Assembly (NCBI GenBank): GCA_004352715.1
Contig: SCFE01000002.1
Span: forward strand, 2,007,094-2,071,093
Reading direction: 5' to 3'
From: Hofstenia miamia
Taxonomy: Eukaryota; Xenacoelomorpha; Acoela
Length of the DNA: 64,000 bases
Below, one piece after another: positions 1 through 11,200 of this stretch. The notes beneath the pieces were generated by a model that worked only from the letters and a program-made list of their open reading frames with translations, made no database searches and was not told where the DNA came from. Numbering within the stretch: position 1 is the stretch's first letter; every line of letters begins with the position of its first letter. Both the position numbers and the translations under genes were made by a program.

Positions 1-1284
1 TTGAATGGTTTCATCAGCTCTTCTAGTTCTGTGCATGTGAATGCTTCTGTAAACATTAATTTCATTGTTGCTACCGTCTGCTGTTCTCGTATCCTCTGGT
101 AGTTTCTTTCTGCTATTTCTTTCTTCTCTTTTGTTACTTTTATTTCTACCAGAAATCGCTCATCGTCAGTGTTGATCCATTCGATCGTACTGTCTTGGCT
201 CACGTCTGCCCATTTTTCAATGTTTATCCTGTCGATCATTGTTTGTGTTTTTGGGGATAGTAGCAACTGTGACGAGGTTAATAGTTGTTCCTCTTTAGTG
301 ATCTCTAGTTGTGTTTTCGTCACCATTTCACAAATTTCTACGGGCGTTGTTATTCCACCTTTCTTTAGCATTTCAGCTCTTTTTATTATTTTCGTGAATG
401 TGCACCACGGGCTGTTTCTGGCATATCGTCTCATATTCTCATCTATTACTTGTTGCACATTTTTCTGTTTTCTTCTGCAATTTCATGTTCGCCCAAACCT
501 TTTGAATTTCTTCTAAATACTCCTGGCATTGTGTCATACTGCATTTAATAAACAATGTCATGGCTTTTTCCAACCCTTCATTTTGTTGTAGCATTTCTGC
601 TGTCTTTGTTTGTTGGAACAGATCTATTGCTATGCTTTGATCTATCATTATTCCGTATATCTGCGCCCAATAATCAATTTGTAAGTCGAAACGAATTATC
701 TCGGAAATCGTGAATTCTTTCTTTTCCCATGGGAAAAAATTTTCTGCTCTTAATACCATGTCTTTTAAATAACTCGGTAATTCTTCTAGATCCTCTCTCA
801 TTGCTATGACGACTATTCTTATCTGTTGTACTCTCGCCATTCGTACTGTTTGATCAATTTGTTTCTGTAAATGCTTGGTATATTCCTTTTCTCTTAGGAC
901 GTGTATGATCATTAGATTTTCTTCATCTAGATTTATCTCCGGGATTTTAGCTATCTGTTCTTTGTATGCCATAAGTGCTTGCGCCGTTTCCAATGTGAAA
1001 TCCTCGTTCAATGTCATGTGGATCGTGCTTCTCATGTATGGCCTGTTGAATGTTTCATTTAACTTATTAGTACATTAACTTTGGGCCGATTGTCTGCATC
1101 TAATAGGATTGGCAGATTACTCCCTTCCATTTTAGCAGTTTTCCTTATCAATGTTTTGGTTTCCAGAGATAGTTTTTCAAACGCATTTTCATGGTTGCCA
1201 TGAAGTAGGGGTGCAACATTTCCCCATTGATTTTAGACATTCACTTCTCATGCTCTCTTCTCCCGCTCTCTAGATCTTACTGTA
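1..1284 (-). pseudogene. Fragment of LTR-retrotransposon ORF3 (N-terminal and middle part)
   Basis: The minus strand is clearly homologous to the large ORF3 at 12155-15724. The match runs from about 12690 of that copy (near position 1284) to about 14610 (near position 1). A 198-codon open stretch (439-1035) matches the helical middle of ORF3, including IPEINLDEENL and FFPWEKKEFTISEIIRFDL. Near position 450 the reading jumps from the equivalent of about 13515 to about 14150, an internal deletion of roughly 635 bp. A small deletion near 1045-1060 also breaks the frame. The left end is cut by the window and the right end by a gap. It is a dead relic; its function can only be inferred from the longer copy. 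Confidence 0.85.
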
Positions 1285-2284
1285 NNNNNNNNNNNNNNNN
1301 NNNNNNNNNNNNNNNNNNNNNNNNNNNNNNNNNNNNNNNNNNNNNNNNNNNNNNNNNNNNNNNNNNNNNNNNNNNNNNNNNNNNNNNNNNNNNNNNNNNN
1401 NNNNNNNNNNNNNNNNNNNNNNNNNNNNNNNNNNNNNNNNNNNNNNNNNNNNNNNNNNNNNNNNNNNNNNNNNNNNNNNNNNNNNNNNNNNNNNNNNNNN
1501 NNNNNNNNNNNNNNNNNNNNNNNNNNNNNNNNNNNNNNNNNNNNNNNNNNNNNNNNNNNNNNNNNNNNNNNNNNNNNNNNNNNNNNNNNNNNNNNNNNNN
1601 NNNNNNNNNNNNNNNNNNNNNNNNNNNNNNNNNNNNNNNNNNNNNNNNNNNNNNNNNNNNNNNNNNNNNNNNNNNNNNNNNNNNNNNNNNNNNNNNNNNN
1701 NNNNNNNNNNNNNNNNNNNNNNNNNNNNNNNNNNNNNNNNNNNNNNNNNNNNNNNNNNNNNNNNNNNNNNNNNNNNNNNNNNNNNNNNNNNNNNNNNNNN
1801 NNNNNNNNNNNNNNNNNNNNNNNNNNNNNNNNNNNNNNNNNNNNNNNNNNNNNNNNNNNNNNNNNNNNNNNNNNNNNNNNNNNNNNNNNNNNNNNNNNNN
1901 NNNNNNNNNNNNNNNNNNNNNNNNNNNNNNNNNNNNNNNNNNNNNNNNNNNNNNNNNNNNNNNNNNNNNNNNNNNNNNNNNNNNNNNNNNNNNNNNNNNN
2001 NNNNNNNNNNNNNNNNNNNNNNNNNNNNNNNNNNNNNNNNNNNNNNNNNNNNNNNNNNNNNNNNNNNNNNNNNNNNNNNNNNNNNNNNNNNNNNNNNNNN
2101 NNNNNNNNNNNNNNNNNNNNNNNNNNNNNNNNNNNNNNNNNNNNNNNNNNNNNNNNNNNNNNNNNNNNNNNNNNNNNNNNNNNNNNNNNNNNNNNNNNNN
2201 NNNNNNNNNNNNNNNNNNNNNNNNNNNNNNNNNNNNNNNNNNNNNNNNNNNNNNNNNNNNNNNNNNNNNNNNNNNNNNNNNNNN
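1285..2284. other. Assembly gap, 1000 N
   Basis: Exactly 1000 N, a default unknown-size gap. ORF3 homology is on the minus strand to its left and on the plus strand to its right, so the two flanks are not one collinear element. Confidence 0.99.
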
Positions 2285-2302
2285 GATGTGTATAAGAGAC
2301 AG
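2285..2302 (+). other. Tn5/Nextera mosaic-end adapter remnant
   Basis: The first 18 bases after the gap, GATGTGTATAAGAGACAG, are 18 of the 19 bases of the Tn5 mosaic end used in tagmentation libraries. Genuine element sequence starts directly after it. This is residual library adapter, not biology. Confidence 0.96.
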
Positions 2303-3397
2303 GAACTGGAGGAATTACTAAGACCATATAATCAACTCGCCATTGATGTGGAATGTATTACCTCAAGAGTAGATCTAACAGAGGAACTTAACCAAAAGGG
2401 ACTAATGCAGGCATTCTGGGACACTATTCCCAAAGCGAAAATGAACTACCCTGCCACTATAGGGCTAGCAACAGCATCCACCACAGAAGGCACATACCGG
2501 CACATAGAACGAGAAATCAAAATGAAACTACTCATATGCACACTGCCAGAGACTATCACAGTACCCATGGTTCTACCACATTGGAGAATTCCCAAGGACG
2601 TCAAAGTCATGAAAACCTTCTTACACGAGTATAAATCGTACGTTAACACAGAAAAGAAAGTGAAAGCCATAGTCTGCAGAGAAGATTACAAAAAGTCGAA
2701 AGCAATACTGTTACAACAAAACAACAAGGAATGAGTCTACATCGAGGGCACAATATCGCCGAATCAATTGTACACACAGGGAAAACCTATAAATGTACAA
2801 TTACAAGACTTACAGAATGAAATTGAAGAAAGAAATCCAAGAGCTATCATGTTATTCTCAGGAGTGAATGATATAGTTTGGACTGATATATGGGAGAAAA
2901 GATGTCACTATGATGAGATTAAATAAAAACGACCCTAATACAATCACAGAGGAAGTAGTCAGAAACAACGTCAGCTTCTTCTATAAGGATGTGGCAAACA
3001 CTCAAAGTTTAAGAAAAGTCTTTAAGTTCTTTTACCCTGATAACCAAATTCGGGAAGATTTAGCACATACGAGTAGAGCCGACGCACAGATGACTCTTAT
3101 GATCAGCATTAAGGGTATTCAATTATATCAAAAATATTATGACATCTTCTCGCAGAAAATCAATGAGTTGAGAGAATTAACACCTATAGCAGAAGATATT
3201 AGAGAAACCCAGTTCCTAAGTTACCCGAACGTTACAACTACAGAAAGAGAAGCAGTGCTAAAGATGACAAAACAGGCGGAATTCGAAAAGACAACATGGT
3301 CTGATCAACAGGCGGAAATGATAATTAGAAAAGCAAACAGTCTGGTGCATGGAGAGCGAGCTGTGCTAAAAATAACGCAAGCTGAGGGGGGGTGTAG
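2303..3397 (+). pseudogene. Fragment of LTR-retrotransposon ORF3 (C-terminal exonuclease-like region)
   Basis: Plus-strand homologue of 14582-15724 of the longer ORF3. It is broken by a small indel near 2390, an in-frame TGA at 2731-2733 where the longer copy has an Arg codon, and a frame change near 2920. Despite this decay it keeps the acidic/His motif set: an Asp-x-Glu in AIDVECITSR, the Asp in FSGVNDIVWTD, and His-x4-Asp in LAHTSRADAQ. It ends in the same way as the longer copy: a G-rich purine run, then a TAG stop that lies inside the first bases of the LTR. Its divergence from the copy at 12155 makes it a useful second witness for which ORF3 residues are constrained. Confidence 0.85.
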
Positions 3398-3633
3398 CAT
3401 CATCCAAATTGTTGCTTACATCATTTTTAGCCGCCATCTTGGCAGACATTTAAATTTAAATCGACAGGTACTTCTCTTCAATTTACTATAAATACGATTA
3501 AAACTATTGTAAGCATTGATAAAGAATTTTACTTCGAATTCTATTTATTTCATCTTATTAACGGTTTGATTATTAATACAATGTTGAGCTAATTGAGCGG
3601 TGTTTAGTAGTGGTCTGGATCCATCACAGGGAA
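3393..3633 (+). repeat. Partial LTR of the Ty3/gypsy-like family (5' part)
   Basis: Starts TGTAGCATCATCC directly after a purine tract (GAGGGGGGG, 3384-3392), as at 15720. It contains a TATA box and runs to the GTGGTCTGGATCCATCAC block before hitting a gap. It aligns to about the first 420 bp of the 1154-bp LTR but is only 241 bp long, so it carries about 180 bp of internal deletion. Confidence 0.8.
3487..3494 (+). promoter_or_regulatory. LTR TATA box
   Basis: TATAAATA, at the equivalent place to 15991-15998 and to 20160-20167 (minus) in the other two LTR copies. Conservation across three diverged LTRs supports a promoter role. Confidence 0.6.
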
Positions 3634-3735
3634 NNNNNNNNNNNNNNNNNNNNNNNNNNNNNNNNNNNNNNNNNNNNNNNNNNNNNNNNNNNNNNNNNNN
3701 NNNNNNNNNNNNNNNNNNNNNNNNNNNNNNNNNNN
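3634..3735. other. Assembly gap, 102 N
   Basis: It separates an LTR fragment from the interior of gag. It is too short to hold the missing LTR remainder and leader, so either the join is collapsed or the element is deleted here. Confidence 0.99.
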
Positions 3736-5003
3736 TTGCCATACTTTGGTGAAAATTCAGCAACAGACGCTACAGATACCGAACTACAATCTATAAGTTC
3801 ACTCCCAGGGACGAACCCCACAGATACAAACCCACTAGACATAATGATGTTGTTAAAAAAGAGTCAAGAAAACGAAGAAACTCTAAAGCAGCAAGTAGAA
3901 CAACTGACTGAAAAGGTCAAAGAAATGGAACGCCAAAATGAATCAATATTGAGCGAAATCAGGGTAAACATGGAAATGTGATTAGAAGAGCAAAATCAGC
4001 TATTTCAAAATGAAATCAAAATTTTGACTCACCAATTGTCAGAATCCAACAAAAGGTTTCTAGAAGAAAACCAGCGATGGCAAGAAAAAAATCAGGAATT
4101 AGAAAGGACAAATAGACAACTAATTGAAGACAACGACTTACAAGCGGGAGACAAGCTGAGACTATTACGCCTAACAGAAGAGGAGAGCAGAAACGATATG
4201 CGATCGCATGAAATCGAAATTCAAGCTAAAAGAGACAGCAAGCTACAAGCACCACATAGGTTAAGCTGAAAGGAAGTAGCATTCAAAGAATCAGACAAAG
4301 ACTCTGAAGATGAAAAACAAAAGGTAATAAATGAAATTAAAAAAGCAGTGACCTTACAACTGCAGGAGGAGGATATACAAACCAATCACAGGAAACCGAA
4401 ATACTAGAATTCGATTCTACCACAAGCAACAGCTAACAACACAATCCCATGCAAGGCGACACTACCCAAATTCAATGGGAAGGTAGACGGTTATAACCCC
4501 ACATTCGCCAAGTGGCTCCAAATGTTTGAATTGACAATGGCGGAAAGGAAAGTGAGCCAACAAGCAGCAGCAGCGAGACTCCCATTATATCTAACTGGAG
4601 CAGCATCTCAACACTACCTGTTACTGGATGCAGAAACGAAAAGGGACTATCAACTACTAATAGGAGACTTCATTAACTACTATGAAAATGAAAGTTTTAA
4701 GAACCAATATCGAATTATTCTGAATGCGACAAAGATGAGGAAAACGGACGATATCCAGAAATACATGCAACAAGTTGAGCGGCTCCTGATGCTCAGTTCA
4801 AGGGGAAATACTTACTCGAAGTACGACTTATTCTCACAAATCTGCAAGGGCATGCCAGAAAGTATCAAAACACAATTCGAAATCAAATATGACATTGACG
4901 ACAAATTAGAAGCAGATGATTCAGAAAGCTGTCGACATACAAGCCATGATTGACAACAATGCTCAGATATACAAGAGAGCTGCATGGTACATGGAGGCAC
5001 CAA
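3736..5003 (+). pseudogene. gag pseudogene of the Ty3/gypsy-like family
   Basis: Three successive open stretches (about 3736-3981, 4024-4269, 4522-4953) belong to one broken gag. The first two are rich in Glu, Gln and Lys in heptad-like order and look like a long coiled coil. The third contains the capsid-like core, with PKFNGKVDGYNPTF and LTGAASQHYLLLDAETK, also seen in the copy at 7335-8201. Stops TGA (about 3979 and 4267) and TAG (about 4404) and a frameshift near 4914 inactivate it. Coding ends abruptly at 5003, where an LTR fragment in the opposite orientation begins. No zinc knuckle is present because the copy is cut before it. Confidence 0.8.
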
Positions 5004-5253
5004 TGTAACATCCTCCATCTGGCCTATTTGCACCATGTATTATTGTTGATAACTATCACTCAGTAAATTGCGGGTGAGGAGTTACTAAGTTATTGAATCG
5101 CCAAACTTTTCCTTTTTAGTTAACTAGTTAAGTTAATCAAATATTGATTATCACTGTTTAGGTGATGGAGCCTTGTGACGTTTCCTCTTCAGTTCTTCTG
5201 TGGGCTACTGCCCGAAGTCAATCTCCACAACACAGTTCCCCTCCTTCATGAAC
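5004..5253 (-). repeat. Inverted LTR fragment interrupting gag
   Basis: Begins TGTAACATCCTCC, the reverse complement of the LTR 3' terminus (GGATGATGTTACA at 16861-16873). The reverse complement of the whole stretch matches about 16620-16873. It is the 3' end of a minus-oriented LTR, cut by the following gap. Confidence 0.75.
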
Positions 5254-6253
5254 NNNNNNNNNNNNNNNNNNNNNNNNNNNNNNNNNNNNNNNNNNNNNNN
5301 NNNNNNNNNNNNNNNNNNNNNNNNNNNNNNNNNNNNNNNNNNNNNNNNNNNNNNNNNNNNNNNNNNNNNNNNNNNNNNNNNNNNNNNNNNNNNNNNNNNN
5401 NNNNNNNNNNNNNNNNNNNNNNNNNNNNNNNNNNNNNNNNNNNNNNNNNNNNNNNNNNNNNNNNNNNNNNNNNNNNNNNNNNNNNNNNNNNNNNNNNNNN
5501 NNNNNNNNNNNNNNNNNNNNNNNNNNNNNNNNNNNNNNNNNNNNNNNNNNNNNNNNNNNNNNNNNNNNNNNNNNNNNNNNNNNNNNNNNNNNNNNNNNNN
5601 NNNNNNNNNNNNNNNNNNNNNNNNNNNNNNNNNNNNNNNNNNNNNNNNNNNNNNNNNNNNNNNNNNNNNNNNNNNNNNNNNNNNNNNNNNNNNNNNNNNN
5701 NNNNNNNNNNNNNNNNNNNNNNNNNNNNNNNNNNNNNNNNNNNNNNNNNNNNNNNNNNNNNNNNNNNNNNNNNNNNNNNNNNNNNNNNNNNNNNNNNNNN
5801 NNNNNNNNNNNNNNNNNNNNNNNNNNNNNNNNNNNNNNNNNNNNNNNNNNNNNNNNNNNNNNNNNNNNNNNNNNNNNNNNNNNNNNNNNNNNNNNNNNNN
5901 NNNNNNNNNNNNNNNNNNNNNNNNNNNNNNNNNNNNNNNNNNNNNNNNNNNNNNNNNNNNNNNNNNNNNNNNNNNNNNNNNNNNNNNNNNNNNNNNNNNN
6001 NNNNNNNNNNNNNNNNNNNNNNNNNNNNNNNNNNNNNNNNNNNNNNNNNNNNNNNNNNNNNNNNNNNNNNNNNNNNNNNNNNNNNNNNNNNNNNNNNNNN
6101 NNNNNNNNNNNNNNNNNNNNNNNNNNNNNNNNNNNNNNNNNNNNNNNNNNNNNNNNNNNNNNNNNNNNNNNNNNNNNNNNNNNNNNNNNNNNNNNNNNNN
6201 NNNNNNNNNNNNNNNNNNNNNNNNNNNNNNNNNNNNNNNNNNNNNNNNNNNNN
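5254..6253. other. Assembly gap, 1000 N
   Basis: Exactly 1000 N, a default unknown-size gap. Confidence 0.99.
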
Positions 6254-6813
6254 TAATTGTGGGGTAGAGCCAACCAAAATTGTACAGTCCTATCGAAAAA
6301 AGAGCCAATTTTTTTTTCAAAATTTACACTTTTATTATACGTTTTTTATTAATTGCTATCATTATTCTTTAAAAATATTCAATAACACTTCTCCAAACAC
6401 TTATTTACCTTCAGAAATATTACAAGTGATTTTGACCTAAAATTTATCAAATATAACAAAGTTTGATGATAGGACTGGCAGTAAAGTATCTGCTGTTTTA
6501 CAAACTTACAGGAGATAAAAAACAGTTACTGATATTGCTTTTTAGTTTTAATGCTAAGTTATTGCAATTTATTTTGTTAAACAAACCTTTGGACACAATG
6601 AAAAATACAATGTCTACTTTTAAATATATCAACAACAACAACAACAACAACAACAAATATTTAAGTTCTCATGTACATATACATGTATTAAGTTTACAAA
6701 CTTATTAAGAACATAAATAATGCAACTTTCTTCATATGAGCTTAGTTATGTCAGTAAATGTTTGTTTCTTGGTTACGTTTACAAATTACATATAAATTAA
6801 AAAATATTTTTAC
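6254..6813. other. AT-rich noncoding DNA, probable LINE 3' flank
   Basis: No convincing coding sequence. It contains an (AAC)n tract at 6630-6656. It lies directly downstream (minus sense) of the RT fragment at 6814-7333, so it may be that element's 3' untranslated region. Confidence 0.4.
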
Positions 6814-7333
6814 TTATTGTTCTTGAGTTGCACATCTTATTCTATAATTAGTCAGATAATTGATATTTTGTTGTGTAATCATGTTTTTCAACTTCTTCTT
6901 AAATATTGTAAAATTTTTTTCACTTCTTGTACTGTAATCCAGTTTGTTCCATAGTGATATTGAATAATTTAGGAATCCGTTCTTCATTACTTTTCTATTA
7001 TACTTAGTTTTACCAAATGTAATTGTTCTTTGATTTAAATGATTAGAAATGTTCGATTTTCTTTTCCAAAATATCGATAAACATCTAATATTTTGAAGAG
7101 CTTCTAATGATCTTAGATGATATTTACACATTATTTCTTTTTTATTTTTGTTGCTAATTATGTTTATTCCCCATTTAAATACTTTCTCTAATTTCGATTT
7201 TGCCTTTTTATTTAAGTTCGTTAATAAACAAGATGAGTACAAGAAATGGGATAAAACAAGTGATCGAAAGAGTATTACCTTCCATTCTATTGGTATAAAC
7301 TTTCCAATTTTTTGAATTGATCTTATACCATAC
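6814..7333 (-). pseudogene. Non-LTR retrotransposon ORF2, C-terminal part
   Basis: About 170 codons open on the minus strand, ending at the stop at 6814. The pattern is that of the region after the reverse-transcriptase palm in jockey/CR1-type LINEs: a hydrophobic FRSLVLSHFLYSS segment, a basic KKAKSKLEKVFKWGI helix, and a late SLWNKL...FKKKLKNMI block near the C terminus. The palm with its catalytic Asp pair is missing because the fragment is cut by a single N at 7334. Similar C-terminal blocks occur at 28.0-28.6 kb and 55.1-55.5 kb. Confidence 0.7.
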
Positions 7334-7334
7334 N
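7334..7334. other. Single ambiguous base at a junction
   Basis: A lone N where minus-strand LINE ORF2 changes abruptly into plus-strand gag. It looks like a contig join rather than a simple base ambiguity. Confidence 0.6.
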
Positions 7335-8201
7335 GCAATAACTGCGCAGTTACGGAAAGAAGAAGCAACAACAAGAAACATGAAACCGAAATATAACAAT
7401 TCGATTCTGAACCAGGAGGTGGGAAATGATATGATCCCCTGCAAGGCTACGTTACCAAAATTCAACGGAAGAGTGGATGGCTATAATCCAACGTTCGGAG
7501 AATGGCTCCAGATGTTCGAGCTGACGATGGCAGAGAGGAATGTAAGCCAACATTCGGCAGCAGCAAGATTTCCCCTATACCTAACAGGAGCGGCAGCACA
7601 GCACTACCTGCTGTTAGACCCTGAGACAAAAACAGATTACAAATTGTTAATTGGTGATTTCATAGAATACTATGGAAACGAGAGTTTTAAAAACCAATAT
7701 CGGATAATCCTAAACAGAACGAAAATGAAAAAAACAGACGATATCCGCAATTACATACAACAGGTCAAAAGACTAGTAACACTTAGCTCAAGGGAAAACC
7801 AATATTCGAAGTACGATCTCTTTTCGCACATTTGCAAGGGGATGCCCGATAATATAAGAGCACAGTTTGAGATTAAGTGCGACGTGGACAACAAACTGGA
7901 AAGAATGATCAGGAAGGCAGTGGATATACAAGCGATGATTGAAAATAACGCAAGGATAAACAAAAAAGCAGCCTGGCATAGAGAAGCGCCAAACTGGAGG
8001 AACAACCTCAAGCTGAAAAATACAATGAAAACGTATGAGGCCGACAAACAAGAGAAGATGATAAAAATAAAGACTAGAGACGGAAAAACAAAGAAGGTTC
8101 GTGAGAAAGACATTAAATGTTACAATTGCGGGAAAAAGGGGCACAGGAAAGATGAGTGCCACAAACAAATAAACAGGGGTATTTTGAAGAAGAGGATCTG
8201 A
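7335..8201 (+). CDS. gag: gag (capsid and nucleocapsid), 5'-truncated
   Basis: Open for about 288 codons to a TGA at 8199-8201; the real start is missing. A capsid-like helical core (about 7440-7930) carries PKFNGRVDGYNPTF and YLTGAAAQHYLLLDPETK, then a basic linker, then one CCHC zinc knuckle, CYNCGKKGHRKDEC (8118-8159, C-x2-C-x4-H-x4-C), the nucleic-acid-binding motif of retroelement nucleocapsids. Gag normally assembles the cytoplasmic particle that packages element RNA. The pol frame opens at 8188 and overlaps the gag end by 14 bases in the +1 frame relative to gag. That would fit +1 frameshifting, but local decay could equally have produced it. Two diverged gag copies in the window share the core. 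Confidence 0.85.
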   Translation, partial: AITAQLRKEEATTRNMKPKYNNSILNQEVGNDMIPCKATLPKFNGRVDGYNPTFGEWLQMFELTMAERNVSQHSAAARFPLYLTGAAAQHYLLLDPETKTDYKLLIGDFIEYYGNESFKNQYRIILNRTKMKKTDDIRNYIQQVKRLVTLSSRENQYSKYDLFSHICKGMPDNIRAQFEIKCDVDNKLERMIRKAVDIQAMIENNARINKKAAWHREAPNWRNNLKLKNTMKTYEADKQEKMIKIKTRDGKTKKVREKDIKCYNCGKKGHRKDECHKQINRGILKKRI

Positions 8202-11200
8202 TAGAATCGGAAGGAGAAACGAACAAAGAACCCCAAATGGAAGAGGAATCGGAAAACTAAGTGGAGCACTGACTCCTGAAAACTGCGCAGCAGTGATGAT
8301 TATGGCGAACATGGATACAGTAAATACAATGACAATATCGGTTAATGGGATAATGATAAAAGCAACCATCAATATGGGAGCGGCAACCTCGATAATTACA
8401 GACGACTGCGCAACTAAGTTAGGATTCCTAAGAGAAGATCTCACTAAGTGTAATAAAAGGCTTATCAATGCATCTGGCGAATATATCAACACTAAAGGAG
8501 TACTGGAAGCGGTACAGTTAAGAGTGGCCAACACTACGTTTGAGCAATCACTGGTGGTGGTGGACACACATAATAACATGCTACCATATGAAATTATCTT
8601 GGGAGATGACTTCCTCATAAAAAACAAATGCGTTATCAATTACGCGGATAGAACGATTAAAGTTAAAGAGGAAGAGATTGAGATTGAAGAAGAACAGGGT
8701 AGAGAGAAAAAAATTGTGTTTGAATTACAGGAAGATATACATCTGCAACCGCATCAATGGAAAATGTACGAGATCAAAACAGAGGAGGTGATCACAGCTG
8801 ACGTGATGATCTACGAAAACAAAGGGATAAATACAAAAAGAGTGTCAATGCTGTCAAGTATATGTGCAGTAAAAAATGGGAAGGGTAAGATTCCAATTCT
8901 CAACCCAACAAATCGGAATGTAAATCTAAGGAAATCACACATCAGGATATTCGGAAAATATGTAAAATCAAACATCAGAGTGATCTGGAAAGCATTGGAG
9001 GACGAGGATGGAGCCAATGACTTGTATGGTCGATTCGAGGACTTACAAGTGGAAGCGCAAAGTACTCCACATGGCCGACTCGAGGGCGAGTGGACGAACA
9101 CCATCCAAGTCGCAAGTACTCCCAAAGGCCGATTCAAGGGCACTGGGATGAAAGCAATCGACGACGAATACAAGATCCCGGATATCGAGAGCGAAGATTA
9201 CCAACACCTGAACAAAGATGAGATACAACTGTTAAGGAAAATGTTAAGACGACACAAACGAATATTTAACTATGGAGAAATAAGTGTAGGGCAAGTGATA
9301 GGGGAAAAACATAAGATAGTAACAACTACTGACAAACTGATAAAGCTCCCCTGCAGAAGAGTGCCCGAACAAATGAAGGATGAATACAATCATATACTGG
9401 AAGAATTGATAGACAACAAAATCATACGACCAAGCGAAAGTCCCTATGTGGCACCAACGGTGTTTGTGAAGCAGGGAGACAAATACCGGTTGTGCATAGA
9501 TTTTCGGAAGCTGAACGAAGTGACAAAGAAGGATTCGTATCCTCTGCCGAGAATAGAAGACATGTTATACGAAGCAAGCAAACACAAATATTTCACGACA
9601 TTAGATCTATGCAAAGCGTATTGGCAGGTACGAATGGAAGAAAACGATATTGAAAAGACAGCATTCATAACACCTTACGGGTTGTACGAATGGATCTACA
9701 TGGCATTTGGGCTATGTAACACACCTGCGACATTTCAGAGATACATAACAAAAGTCCTGAAAAACAAAAAACATAGAATGGAGGATGGTATCAACGCATA
9801 CATAGACGATATAATCGTAACAAGTGACACAATACAAGAGCATATAGAGAAACTAGACAGAATGCTAACAATCCTAGGGAAAGCAGGACTCCGAATAAAC
9901 GGCAACAAATGCGAAATCTTAAAGGAGAAAATCATTTTCCTGGGAAGAACGATAGAAAAAGGGAGAATATCAATGAAAGACAATGCAAGAGAAATGATAC
10001 GAAAGATAGAGAAACCAAATAACAAGAAGGACATCCAAAGAATAATGGGTTTCTTTAATTATTACGGTACATTCATTCCTAACATTGCAGGGAAAACCGT
10101 GAAGATGACGAAACTGATGAGAAAGGCGGTACCATTCGTCTGGACTTGGCAGGAGCAGGAGGAACTAGACAAGATCAAGGAAGAACTAGCGAAATTACCA
10201 TCACTGAATACACTGGATTACAACGAACCATTCATATTAGACTGTGATGCAAGTAAGGTCGCCATAGGAGCAACACTAGGACAAATGAAAAACGGGAAAG
10301 AAGTACCGATACAATTCTTTAGCCGCAAACTACAAACAAGTGAAGAGAACTACGGCTCAACCAAAGTAGAGATGCTAGCGCTAGTCGAAAGCATCAGGAA
10401 ATTCAGACATTTTTTGATTGGAAAAGAGTTCTGAGTACTCACCGACAACAGCGGCCTCTCATGGCTCAAAAAATTTTCAGGAGATAAATGGGGCATTGTA
10501 TCCCGCTGGATAGAGTATCTCAACGAATTCACATTTACAATAGAGCATCGAAAGGGCACCCTACATAGCAAAGCAGATTTTTGGACGTCATTGCCAGAAT
10601 ATCAAAGGGATGCAGAAAAAATAGACGGAGACAAGCAGCAATTCCAGTTTTTACCACATAATCAATATGACGAGCTGCCAGAAATCAATGTAGACAAGAA
10701 GGGCCAGATGGTATTACCAATCATAATAAAAGAGGAAATCTCTGAGAAGGAAATCATAGAAAAACAACAGGACGATGTGATCTTTAACCAGATAATAAGG
10801 AAATTGAGAGAACCCCAAATGACACTATCAAAGCTAACAGCAAGCTACTTTGAGCGTTACAAATGGAAAACAAATCGAAATGGGTTACTGTATGTCGAGG
10901 GGCAGAACAATTGAATTGCAATCCCAGAATACTTCAAAAGGGATTTGATACGGCAGATACACGAAAAAGGCCACCTAGGGATAATACAAACGGAGAAAAC
11001 ATTTAACGGACGATTTATAACAATGGCAGTGAGAAAGGTAATTGAAGACATCATCAATAAATGCACCATGTGTCTGCTGCACAATAGCCAACGGTTCCCA
11101 ACACAAAGAGCACCACTAGAAAAGATAATCGCCACACAACCGAATGAAATAGTCCACATCAATTTGGAACAACTTTCGAAAGATAATGAGGGGTATAAAT

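Noticed and set aside
1227-2327. Long ORFs of 340-420 codons spanning N runs (also at 5175-6440, 39871-40884, 47437-48532, 54068-55157, 60190-60985)
   Set aside because: They exist only because N stretches contain no stop codons; the flanking codons carry no family signal.
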